Source: Ravibacter sp964562455 (GTDB taxonomy: Bacteria > Bacteroidota > Bacteroidia > Cytophagales > Spirosomataceae). From it: DNA of 64,000 nt. Shown here piece by piece: positions 53,510 to 61,867 of this stretch (position 1 is the stretch's first letter; each line of letters begins with the position of its first letter). A model generated the notes under the pieces. That model saw nothing but the letters and a program-made list of their open reading frames with translations. It was not told the DNA's origin and made no database searches. The position numbers were made by a program, and so were the translations under genes. Where the stretch lies: the NCBI GenBank assembly GCA_964562455.1, contig CAZLTN010000018.1, positions 14,487-78,486 of the forward strand, written 5' to 3'.

Positions 53510-53901
53510 AAAATAGGCGGAAGTTAGTGAATGTCATTATGACTTTACAAAACTGCGGTTGGTCACAACGGATTAAGAAAAATATTAAAAGTTTATGATT
53601 TTATTTAAAAAATACAGGAAGCAGGTATCTGGTGACCAAAATCACTTTTCCCTATGACCACCCGTATTGGGTGACTGTTACCACTATACTATTTTTACTA
53701 TTAAAGTTTGTCTTTAAACCTGTTTATGTTTCTTCCTCCTGTCGGGCCCATAAGCAAAATCTATACAATCATAGAACTTATCATTTTGCTTTATAAATAT
53801 CCCCGGGATAATTTTGTTACGTGCCTTCCTGTTAAAAGGTGCATAATCCCGTTATAAAATCCGTCTGTAATCAATTCTTAACAAAAAAAACCTTTCTTTC
53901 A
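53510..53901. other. Intergenic region aqpZ-katG
   Basis: This 392-bp AT-rich region carries the katG promoter (53785-53816) and a small hairpin CACCC-GTATT-GGGTG (53667-53681 region). I did not find an OxyR-type ATAG-T-CTAT site that I would defend. No gene is seen. Confidence 0.5.
53785..53816 (+). promoter_or_regulatory. Bacteroidota consensus promoter of katG
   Basis: TTTG at 53785-53788, exactly 20 bp, then TAATTTTG at 53809-53816: a full match to TTTG-N19/20-TAnnTTTG. Transcription would start near 53823, giving a leader of about 80 bases to the ATG at 53902. It is the best promoter match I found in the window. Confidence 0.8.
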
Positions 53902-56115
53902 ATGGAGAACAATTCAAATGACGTCAGTAAATGCCCTTTTCACAATGGGACGCCAAAAAGCAATTTTGTAGGGGTTGGCCCGCAAAATCGCGACTGGTGG
54001 CCCAACCAGCTAAGCCTGAGCATACTGCGTCAGAACTCTTCGCTTTCAGATCCTATGGGCGAGGATTTCAATTATGCAGCGGAATTCAACAGTCTTGACC
54101 TGGAAGCTGTAAAAGCAGATTTGCGGGCGGTCATGACGGATTCCCAGGACTGGTGGCCGGCTGATTTCGGACACTATGGCCCCTTCTTTATCCGTATGGC
54201 GTGGCATAGTGCAGGGACCTACCGGATAGCCGACGGGCGCGGGGGCGCAGGGGCAGGCCAGCAGCGTTTTGCGCCGCTCAACAGTTGGCCCGACAATGTA
54301 AGCCTCGACAAGGCACGCAGGCTTATTTGGCCTGTGAAGCAGAAATACGGGCGTAAAATCTCGTGGGCAGACCTCATTATCCTGACAGGAAACGTTGCAC
54401 TGGAATCAATGGGCTTCAAGACATTCGGCTTCGCAGGCGGCCGGGAAGACGTATGGGAACCTGAGCAGGACGTTTACTGGGGGCCGGAAAGGACCTGGCT
54501 CGGAGGCGACAAGCGCTACACCGGCGATCGTGACCTGGAGAACCCGCTTGCAGCCGTCCAGATGGGGTTGATCTATGTAAATCCTGAAGGCCCTAACGGA
54601 AATCCTGATCCGGTAGCGTCCGCGCGCGACATCCGCGAGACATTCAAACGTATGGCTATGAACGACGAAGAAACGGTAGCACTGATCGCCGGAGGCCATA
54701 CCTTCGGAAAAACGCACGGAGCCGGTTCTGCCGAGCACGTCGGTCCTGATCCGGAGGCATCGCCGATAGAAGCTCAGGGACTTGGATGGGCCAACAGCTA
54801 TGGTGTCGGCAACGCCGGAGATACTATAACCAGCGGACTGGAAGTTACATGGACCAGCACTCCTACGCGATGGAGCAGCAATTTTTTCTGGAATCTTTTC
54901 GGTTATGATTGGGAACTGACAAAGAGCCCGGCGGGAGCTCACCAGTGGATCCCGACGAATGGAGCCGGGGCAAATTCAGTACCCGATGCGCACGACCGTA
55001 CCAAACGTCATGCCCCGACCATGCTGACCTCCGACATTGCCTTAAGAGCCGATCCGGCTTACGAAAAAATCGCGCGACGCTTCTATGAAAACCCTGATGA
55101 ATTCGAGGATGCTTTTGCACGGGCATGGTTTAAGCTGACCCACCGCGATATGGGGCCCAAATCCCGCTATCTCGGCCCGGAAGTCCCTGCGGAAGATCTT
55201 GTCTGGCAGGACCCTCTTCCCACGGTCGATCACGAATTGATAGACGAGGTCGATGTTGCAGTGTTAAAATCGAAGATCCTCGACTCCGGGCTTTCCATAT
55301 CAGACCTGGTGTCTACGGCATGGGCCTCCGCATCTACCTTCCGTGGCTCGGATAAACGCGGCGGAGCCAACGGAGCCCGCATACGCCTGGCTCCACAGCG
55401 GTACTGGAATGTCAACAATCCTACGCGGCTCGCAAAGGTGCTTGACATCCTCGAAAATATCCGGGAAGCATTCAACAGCTCCCAAACCGGCAACAAAAAG
55501 GTTTCTATTGCCGACCTGATCGTACTGGCGGGATGTGCGGGTGTGGAAAAAGCAGCCAGGGACGCCGGGCACAACGTTACGGTGCCATTTACGCCGGGCC
55601 GGACTGATGCGTCTCCCGAACAGACCGATGCCGAGTCGTTCGAAGTCCTCGAACCGATAGCCGACGGGTTCCGCAACTATCTGCGGACAAGGTTTACCGT
55701 TTCGACGGAAGCGCTGCTGGTCGATAAAGCACAGTTACTGACCCTGACGGTACCGGAAATGACCGTCTTACTGGGGGGTATGCGTGTGCTCGATACGAAC
55801 TATGACGGATCCCGGCAGGGCGTATTTACCAGTCGTCCGGAAACGCTTACCAACGACTTCTTCGTCAACCTGTTGGATATGAGAACAGTATGGAAGACGA
55901 CAGATGAAACCAATGAAGTTTTCCAGGGTACCGACCGCAGCACCGGCGAACCGAAATGGACTGCTACACGCGCCGATCTGATCTTCGGATCGCATTCCGA
56001 ACTGAGAGCGCTTGCTGAGGTCTATGGCTGTGCAGATGCGAAGGAAAAATTTGTTTCCGATTTCATAAGAACCTGGGATAAGGTGATGAACCTGGACCGG
56101 TTCGATCTGAAATAA
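53902..56115 (+). CDS. katG: Catalase-peroxidase
   Basis: From the ATG at 53902 (MENNSNDVSKCPFH) the product is 737 residues; an in-frame GTG at 53839 lies only just after the promoter and adds non-family residues. KatG removes hydrogen peroxide by catalase and peroxidase chemistry using heme b. The distal site R98-MA-W101-H102, the proximal H266 (AGGHTFGKTH) and the W101-Y225-M251 cross-link residues needed for catalase activity are all present (Y225 in GLIYVNPEG, M251 in RMAMND). The C-terminal heme-free copy of the domain is present (from about 420). It is cytoplasmic and monocistronic, with its own promoter and a terminator at 56139. The N-terminal CPFH segment is usual in the family. Confidence 0.97.
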   Translation: MENNSNDVSKCPFHNGTPKSNFVGVGPQNRDWWPNQLSLSILRQNSSLSDPMGEDFNYAAEFNSLDLEAVKADLRAVMTDSQDWWPADFGHYGPFFIRMAWHSAGTYRIADGRGGAGAGQQRFAPLNSWPDNVSLDKARRLIWPVKQKYGRKISWADLIILTGNVALESMGFKTFGFAGGREDVWEPEQDVYWGPERTWLGGDKRYTGDRDLENPLAAVQMGLIYVNPEGPNGNPDPVASARDIRETFKRMAMNDEETVALIAGGHTFGKTHGAGSAEHVGPDPEASPIEAQGLGWANSYGVGNAGDTITSGLEVTWTSTPTRWSSNFFWNLFGYDWELTKSPAGAHQWIPTNGAGANSVPDAHDRTKRHAPTMLTSDIALRADPAYEKIARRFYENPDEFEDAFARAWFKLTHRDMGPKSRYLGPEVPAEDLVWQDPLPTVDHELIDEVDVAVLKSKILDSGLSISDLVSTAWASASTFRGSDKRGGANGARIRLAPQRYWNVNNPTRLAKVLDILENIREAFNSSQTGNKKVSIADLIVLAGCAGVEKAARDAGHNVTVPFTPGRTDASPEQTDAESFEVLEPIADGFRNYLRTRFTVSTEALLVDKAQLLTLTVPEMTVLLGGMRVLDTNYDGSRQGVFTSRPETLTNDFFVNLLDMRTVWKTTDETNEVFQGTDRSTGEPKWTATRADLIFGSHSELRALAEVYGCADAKEKFVSDFIRTWDKVMNLDRFDLK

Positions 56116-56138
56116 GAATACGGACAAGTACAAAAAAG

Positions 56139-56172
56139 AGAGGCTGCCTCATAATGAAGCAGCCTCTTCTTT
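56139..56172. terminator. Bidirectional terminator after katG
   Basis: AGAGGCTGC (56139-56147) pairs with GCAGCCTCT (56159-56167) around an 11-base loop. AAAAAA precedes it and TCTTTTATT follows, so it works for katG and for the convergent T9SS gene ending at 56189. Confidence 0.88.
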
Positions 56173-56188
56173 TATTACCTGACAGGCT

Positions 56189-59100
56189 TTATTTGTTGGA
56201 AATCACGATTTTCCTGATTTCAACCGCTCCGTTGTTCATCGTTACCTTCAGAACATAGGTCCCGGCAGAGAGTCCCTTGCTAATAATGGATTCTCCGGCA
56301 GTGTAACGATCACTGACGATCGCACGGCGTCCGTTGGAATCGAATAACTCTACTTTAGAGATCTTCTCCCTTGCGCCTACTTTGATGCTGAACCTGTCGC
56401 TGACCGGGTTCGGATAAACCGATAGATCGAGCGGCGTACCTTCGAAAGTAAGACTGCGGATGTTGCTGTGATCGAAGCTTCCGTCCAGGTCTACCATCTT
56501 CAGGCGATAGTAATTCACCCCTTTAGCCGGCGTAAAATCCGTGAAGCTATACTTAGCTGTCGTCAGGCTGTTGCCACCCGCTTCCACACGGCCTATGGCC
56601 TGCCAGTTGGTAGCATCAACACTCTGGAGCACATCGAAATAAGCGCTGTTTTTCTCCTCTGTTGTTGCCCAGGTCAGCAATGCAGCGCCTTCAGTCGTTT
56701 TCTCAGCGCTGAAGCGGCTCAGTTTGACGGGCAATGCACCTTCCGGTACAAGACCAGCGTCAATTGTCATATTGTCGCGGCCGACGTTTCCTTTAGGCAG
56801 GCTCACATCGATTACGATTTCTCCGCTCTTACCGGTCGTACGGTTTGCGTCGCTGTCGGTAGGCGCAGTACTGCTCGCCCCACCCACGTAGTTGAGGGTG
56901 AAATCATTACCGGCAGGCTTGACAAACTCTACCTGGTACGTGCCCGGCTTCAGGTTATCGAAGAGATATTTACCTGCAGCGTCGGTAGTGGTCGTTCTTC
57001 CTGTAGAAACCCAGGTTTCACCATCTTTTATCCAAAGATTGACGGTCACGTCTTTTACAGGAGGTTCGCCTGCATCCTGGATGCCGTCCAGATCCGTATC
57101 AAACCATACATAGTCGCCGATAGAACCATATCTTACCAGACCGGCGTCGATGGTCATATTGTCGCGACGGACGTCACCTGAAGGATGATTCACTTCAATC
57201 AGTACCGGACCGCTGTAGTTGCCATTAGCAGGGTTAGCGTTGCTGTCACCGCCTTCGCCACGATTGTCAGGATCGGAAGCGCCTTGCTGATACCCGGTAT
57301 AGGTATAGTCGGCCACATCTCCGAAACGAACGCGGTAGTAACCACCTTCAAGGTCTGTGAATTTATACAAGCCGGAAGCATCTGTCAGTTGGGTTTCCAT
57401 ATCGGACCAGTTGGCGTTGTTCGCCAGGTCGGCAGCAGACGGGTTAGAGGGATTAGGTCCGACGTACCCTTGCAGCGTGACAGAAACTCCGGGAGCCGGC
57501 GCTTCGCCTGGATCCTGCATCCCGTCATAGTCAGTGTCATACCATACGAAGTTCCCAAGAGAACCCAGTTGGAAAGGTTGTCCGCAACCGTTTGTTCCCA
57601 GTGTGATGGTAGTCTCCCTGATCGCGCAGTTACCCAGTTGCAGCGTCAGCTTATACTGGCCGGCATCAGCGGCAGTAAAAGGAGAGAACGACAGATCCCT
57701 GGTGTTAGAAACTACACCGCCGCCTACTTTGGTCCACGTATAAGTGGCGCCCGGATAGTCGATCCCTTGCAGTACATAATCCTGATTAACACAAGGCTGC
57801 ACAGCGTCCTTGCTGATAATACGGGGGCTCAGCGGCTTAACGCTCGCCTGCTGGGTGACCGATCTTCCGCACCGGTCTGTAATACGGAAAATATAAGTCT
57901 TACCCGCTTCAAGGTTATTGATCGTAAATGTCGTAGCGACAACCGATGTTCCGCCAGGCACGGTAACCCAGCTGTTTACGGAACCGGCCGCATCGCGCTG
58001 CTCGATAAGGAACGGACCATTCCCGGCATATTCCAGGATCGCGGTACCTGTAGTGAGCGGCTGGCCGTTTTCGTCCTGGCAGGTAGATGTCACAGATTTT
58101 TGAACCGTAGGCGCCCACTGTACCGCACCGACAACGATCGGCTCGGTAGCGGTCACGCTCCTGTCGCAATCATCATCCGGATAATCGTTCGTCATAGACC
58201 AAAGGTACTCGCCGGGTTCTATCGCAAAGCTGGTGGCATTATAGTTCACGTCACGAACGAAAGGACCCGTAACGGGGCTATCTCCCACCTTCCAAACCCT
58301 AAACCGCGTAACGCGGCCGGCAGCCGTGAAATTATTCGTACCGTAATTCCAGTCCCACATGCTGGTTTGCTCCGTACAGTTCTGCGAAATCGAAGGAGCC
58401 ACGACAATACGGGCGCCCGCGTAGTTAGGCGTTGTCTTGAGCGGCAGGGTAACATTGGCCGTTTGCTGCTCGGAACAACCGCTCACGGCGGGAGGGGTAA
58501 TTTTCACATAGTAACTCCCTTCAGCCAGAACATTTGGGAAAGTAACCTTATTCGAAATCGGATCGGTCAGCGTGCCGGTTGCTACCTCGGTGTCATCGGC
58601 CGCATTGTATAATTTATAGACGGTACCGGCTTGCCCCACCCCGACATAGGCCCCGTTGAAGGAGAGAACCAGGTTTACGTGATCAAAGTCGACGCAGGTA
58701 TACTCATAGCCTAAACCCGGTGCAGGCGCGTTACCGCCGGGATTTCCCGGGGCAGTCGTCGTTGCCGTCGCAATATTAGAGCAATTCGTAACTATTCCAG
58801 TGATCGAGTAGGCGCTCAATGGGACATTGTCCACTACGCCGGTCAGTCCGCTTGCGTTAGCAATAGTAATCGTCTGAGTCCAACCGCCCTGTCCGTTAAG
58901 AATCAGCGTTGCGGGGTAGGTGAAGGTATATTCGTTCGGAGAGATAATATAAGTCAACCTGGTGGTAGATGCGGAGTTAGGGTCAGCGCAGGAGGCGTAG
59001 GTACGCGCAAAAGAGAGAGACGGCATACCTTGGTTAAGAGGCACACAGGCATAAGAGACCCCTCCACAAGGCGATGTGGTGGTGACGCGATAATAAGTCG

Positions 59101-60016
59101 CTGTCGGAGGAATATTTACGATATCAAAAGGCGGTAATGTACCTGTACCGGCATTCGTCGAGGTGATCTCTGTTTCTGGAACGATGGTACCGAGAGAGGG
59201 TTGCGTATTGCAATTGAGGTTGCCCGAAGTAAAATCCACCTTGTATTTATAGCCGGAAAACCTGGCCGCTACGGGAAGAGTGGCCAGGTTCAACGTGACC
59301 CTTTTGACCATTTGCCCGTTTTCACACACCCAGACAGAATTGCGGCCCAGGTCTGCGGTAGGCGCATTGGCGCTACCGATGCTCTTGGATTCTGTCCATA
59401 TATTTCCGCAGTTGTCCCTCACACGAACATTATAGTTGCCTGTGGCAAGGCCGGTAAAAATATGTTGATTGAGCGGGGCGCTTCCGGGGCTTACCCAGGT
59501 AAGGCTACCGTCCGACGCACCCGCCGAACCCTGCCAGATCGCAAATTCATAGGTAGCGCCTGCGCCGCCCTTATTGAAGCCAAATGAAGCAACGGCAGTC
59601 ATCGTACCTTGCCCCGGGCAGGTGATAGCCGGCGTAAGAGCCAGGGCTAACTGCTGCCAGTTGTTCGGTACCACTACACCCGTAATCTCTACCGGCGTCG
59701 TCGAACCTTCACAAAGTACGGTAAGCGTGTAGGTACCCGGACTAAGATCGGGAAAAGTACCGCTGTCCTGCGGACCCACGTTATAATTTACACCGGTCAG
59801 GGTGTAGGCTGCGCCATCAAAATCGGGCGCAATGATCTTTCCGTTCCCCTCGCAAGTCGCGGGGTTTATCGTAAGATCACTTAAATCCACATCGGAACAG
59901 GAAGGGGAGCCTTGCGCATAAGCGGACAATACTGCCGCCGTTCCGAAGAACCACGCCAGCATAATCCTGCGGAATCTGGAAGTAAAACTGCCAGTAGTTT
60001 TTTTCTTCATAATCAT
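56189..60016 (-). CDS. Large secreted adhesin-like protein with SdrD_B domains and T9SS type A sorting domain
   Basis: The product (1275 aa) has a signal peptide (IMLAWFFGTAAVLSAYAQ). Residues 40-720 are Cys-poor beta-rich modules of the kind seen in SprB/CHU-type surface proteins (GTYTLTVLCEGSTTPVEI, YYVKITPPAVSGC). An Ig/PKD-like module follows (about 730-815). Two SdrD B-like repeats come next (about 818-1088), each starting G-S-[IL]-G-[DN]-[FY]-VW-[FY]-DTD-x-DG-x-QD-x-GE and ending DNMTIDAGLV, with DxDG loops likely to bind calcium. After a linker domain, the last 80 residues are a T9SS type A sorting signal (LDLSVYPNPVSDRFSI...GTYVLKVTMNNG...RKIVIS). It should be exported by T9SS and anchored on or shed from the surface. 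It is monocistronic, with an AT-rich leader. Confidence 0.9.
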   Translation of the reverse strand: MIMKKKTTGSFTSRFRRIMLAWFFGTAAVLSAYAQGSPSCSDVDLSDLTINPATCEGNGKIIAPDFDGAAYTLTGVNYNVGPQDSGTFPDLSPGTYTLTVLCEGSTTPVEITGVVVPNNWQQLALALTPAITCPGQGTMTAVASFGFNKGGAGATYEFAIWQGSAGASDGSLTWVSPGSAPLNQHIFTGLATGNYNVRVRDNCGNIWTESKSIGSANAPTADLGRNSVWVCENGQMVKRVTLNLATLPVAARFSGYKYKVDFTSGNLNCNTQPSLGTIVPETEITSTNAGTGTLPPFDIVNIPPTATYYRVTTTSPCGGVSYACVPLNQGMPSLSFARTYASCADPNSASTTRLTYIISPNEYTFTYPATLILNGQGGWTQTITIANASGLTGVVDNVPLSAYSITGIVTNCSNIATATTTAPGNPGGNAPAPGLGYEYTCVDFDHVNLVLSFNGAYVGVGQAGTVYKLYNAADDTEVATGTLTDPISNKVTFPNVLAEGSYYVKITPPAVSGCSEQQTANVTLPLKTTPNYAGARIVVAPSISQNCTEQTSMWDWNYGTNNFTAAGRVTRFRVWKVGDSPVTGPFVRDVNYNATSFAIEPGEYLWSMTNDYPDDDCDRSVTATEPIVVGAVQWAPTVQKSVTSTCQDENGQPLTTGTAILEYAGNGPFLIEQRDAAGSVNSWVTVPGGTSVVATTFTINNLEAGKTYIFRITDRCGRSVTQQASVKPLSPRIISKDAVQPCVNQDYVLQGIDYPGATYTWTKVGGGVVSNTRDLSFSPFTAADAGQYKLTLQLGNCAIRETTITLGTNGCGQPFQLGSLGNFVWYDTDYDGMQDPGEAPAPGVSVTLQGYVGPNPSNPSAADLANNANWSDMETQLTDASGLYKFTDLEGGYYRVRFGDVADYTYTGYQQGASDPDNRGEGGDSNANPANGNYSGPVLIEVNHPSGDVRRDNMTIDAGLVRYGSIGDYVWFDTDLDGIQDAGEPPVKDVTVNLWIKDGETWVSTGRTTTTDAAGKYLFDNLKPGTYQVEFVKPAGNDFTLNYVGGASSTAPTDSDANRTTGKSGEIVIDVSLPKGNVGRDNMTIDAGLVPEGALPVKLSRFSAEKTTEGAALLTWATTEEKNSAYFDVLQSVDATNWQAIGRVEAGGNSLTTAKYSFTDFTPAKGVNYYRLKMVDLDGSFDHSNIRSLTFEGTPLDLSVYPNPVSDRFSIKVGAREKISKVELFDSNGRRAIVSDRYTAGESIISKGLSAGTYVLKVTMNNGAVEIRKIVISNK

Positions 60017-60890
60017 TTCTAGTTAAATTAATTTAAATTATTAAGCTGCTAAATATTTACTTTTCAATGCAAAAAGCAGAGACTTCTCAGGAATTCACTA
60101 CAATAAAAAACTAACAACGTAAATTCAAATTACGCCCAATATCAAAAGTGGCTCTTCCCGAATTTCAGTCGAATTATAAAAAGAAGCTCCGAAAGTTTCA
60201 GAAATATCTGAAACAAGATTAACCGGCAGAAAATAGAATAAAACCGGATATAAAAAGGACGGTGTATTCCTAAACAGGAATAGAAATAAAATAGGATATC
60301 TTCGTAAAATATCCCATTTTAAACAGGCTGATACAATCAATAAAATTGTTTTACACGACCTGTAAATGTGTATTACTTTCATTATTATGTGTGCTATTCA
60401 GTACTTATACGCACACAAACGTAGAAAATATCTGATCAATGACAAAATTTTTTGCGTTTTCTTACATTAATTTAATAACACTCAATAAAACATACAAATA
60501 TCAACTAAATAAATACGACAAATCTTACAATTAATTCATCATAAAAAGCTCAAATAGAGAAGAATAACGGAGATAATTGATAGAAAAAATACTATACTAG
60601 AGTTATTTTGTAGAATTTATTTCATGTAACGAATTCTACAAAATAACTCTCACATAAACTTAATTATAGTAATTTATCGCTCACAATATTTCTACAGAAA
60701 CATTATTCTCGTCCAGCAAATAGAAATATAAAAACCGGAAATTATCCGGTCCTGATAATTTCACGGGAATGGTACTTGTAAAAACCTAATAGAATTGTTT
60801 ATTAAAACTGACGAAAATCAGTTTTAATTATGGTGCAAGATCGAGATTGTGGGAGGCCTATACCGGCAGGAACTAAGAGAAAGTATTACT
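60017..60890. other. 874-bp AT-rich gene-free region with hairpins
   Basis: I see no credible gene here. The part near 60017 holds the AT-rich leader and presumed promoter of the minus-strand T9SS gene. Dyads: GTTTCAGA-AATA-TCTGAAAC (60195-60214), a perfect 19-bp inverted repeat (60599-60650, listed separately), and ATTAAAACTGA-CGAAAA-TCAGTTTTAAT (60801-60828), about 60 bp past the stop of the minus-strand TIM-barrel gene. Composition is far more AT-rich than the flanking genes. Confidence 0.6.
60599..60650. repeat. Perfect 19-bp inverted repeat, 14-bp loop
   Basis: AGAGTTATTTTGTAGAATT (60599-60617) is repeated in exact reverse complement at 60632-60650. No T-tract follows on either side. 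The length and perfection are unusual for a regulator site, and the location is far from either flanking gene. Confidence 0.8.
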
Positions 60891-61793
60891 CTATTCGTGA
60901 TATGTCCTCAGTGACTTTTTATCGCCCAATTCAAAGAGAATCCATTTGAGGCCGGCTATTTCCTCGAGCAACCCTTTTTCGGCGTCTTTGTTTTCATCAT
61001 GGTTGATAATTCCGAACGGTCCGCGGTAACCGCTCTTCCGGACCTGGCGGATCATTTCCTTTTCGGCATCCCCCTGCCCTACCCGGTAAAACCGCTCAGA
61101 ATCTCCTTCTTTCAGGCCGGCCAGGTTAATGCACTTCAGGTATGGCAACATCGAGGGATAGAACCCGGCAAACCTGGAAAGATGCTTTCTTGCATGATGA
61201 AAATTGTATACCATCCCAACGTTGTCCATGTTCAGGTAACGGATAATTTCTATCTGGTTTTCAGGCTCCCCGAACCATCCTCCGTGGTTGTACAAAGCTA
61301 CTTCACAGCCCAGTTTTCCCGCTTTTTCTGCTATATACCGTATTTCCCTGCTCATGGCCTCCACTTTACCCTGCTGCGGTAAGTCTTCAAAGCCGGGCCA
61401 TTCGGTCATCATCAGCCACAGGCTGGTTTTCACACGATTACGTTCTAAAAACTCAAACACAGCCTGAACATTAGGATTATCGGCCGGGTTACGCCCCGAA
61501 GTCATCCAGAAAGCTTCCAGCTTTATGCCATATTTGAGGAGAGCGCGAAGTTCTTCATCAAACGTCGGGATGTGCTGCTCCCGCCAGTCATATGCCAGCT
61601 TCGTAATACCCAGATCACGCAGCATCGCGGCACGCTCTTCAGGGCTTCTCTGCTTCGCGTCGAAAGGAACTATACACCATGCTACCAGGTTGGACTTTGA
61701 AAAGTCGGCCCTTTTCTGTGCTGGCAGCCGGCACGGCAGAACCGCCAGTGCAATCCATATCAAAAGACAGCTGAAAGTAAAAGTTTTGAACAT
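60891..61793 (-). CDS. Exported sugar phosphate isomerase/epimerase-like TIM-barrel protein
   Basis: The 300-residue product has a signal peptide (FSCLLIWIALAVLPCRLPAQ) and an AP-endonuclease-2-type TIM barrel: LGITKLAYDWREQHIPTFDEEL (in parts), VALYNHGGWFGEPENQIEII, MVYNFHHARKHL, CINLAGLKEGD and GPFGIINHDENKD. Expected metal ligands (Glu, His, His, Asp) are partly replaced, so isomerase activity is uncertain. It is divergent from the SASA-type esterase gene, with 74 bp between them. Exported members of this fold are common in Bacteroidota near keto-sugar genes, as with the paralogue at 27501. A role on a periplasmic sugar is inferred. Confidence 0.82.
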   Translation of the reverse strand: MFKTFTFSCLLIWIALAVLPCRLPAQKRADFSKSNLVAWCIVPFDAKQRSPEERAAMLRDLGITKLAYDWREQHIPTFDEELRALLKYGIKLEAFWMTSGRNPADNPNVQAVFEFLERNRVKTSLWLMMTEWPGFEDLPQQGKVEAMSREIRYIAEKAGKLGCEVALYNHGGWFGEPENQIEIIRYLNMDNVGMVYNFHHARKHLSRFAGFYPSMLPYLKCINLAGLKEGDSERFYRVGQGDAEKEMIRQVRKSGYRGPFGIINHDENKDAEKGLLEEIAGLKWILFELGDKKSLRTYHE

Positions 61794-61867
61794 TTTGCCT
61801 TTTTCTCGTATTATATTATTTGTGTTGTAACTTACGGACTCTTAATGATTTTCTGACTATCACCGGA

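Noticed and set aside
53667..53700. Possible OxyR site upstream of katG
   Set aside because: Only a CACCC/GGGTG dyad and scattered CTAT words are present; they do not match the ATAG-n-CTAT arrangement well enough.
57185..58612. 475-aa plus-strand open frame inside the T9SS adhesin gene
   Set aside because: It is antisense to a gene with clear domains, and its protein is rich in Arg and Ile with no recognisable fold. It is a shadow of the repetitive coding strand.
60125..60382. 85-aa minus-strand open frame in the AT-rich gap
   Set aside because: Composition is Leu/Phe/Ile-rich as expected from AT-rich noise, there is no ribosome-binding context, and it overlaps the likely leader and promoter of the T9SS gene.
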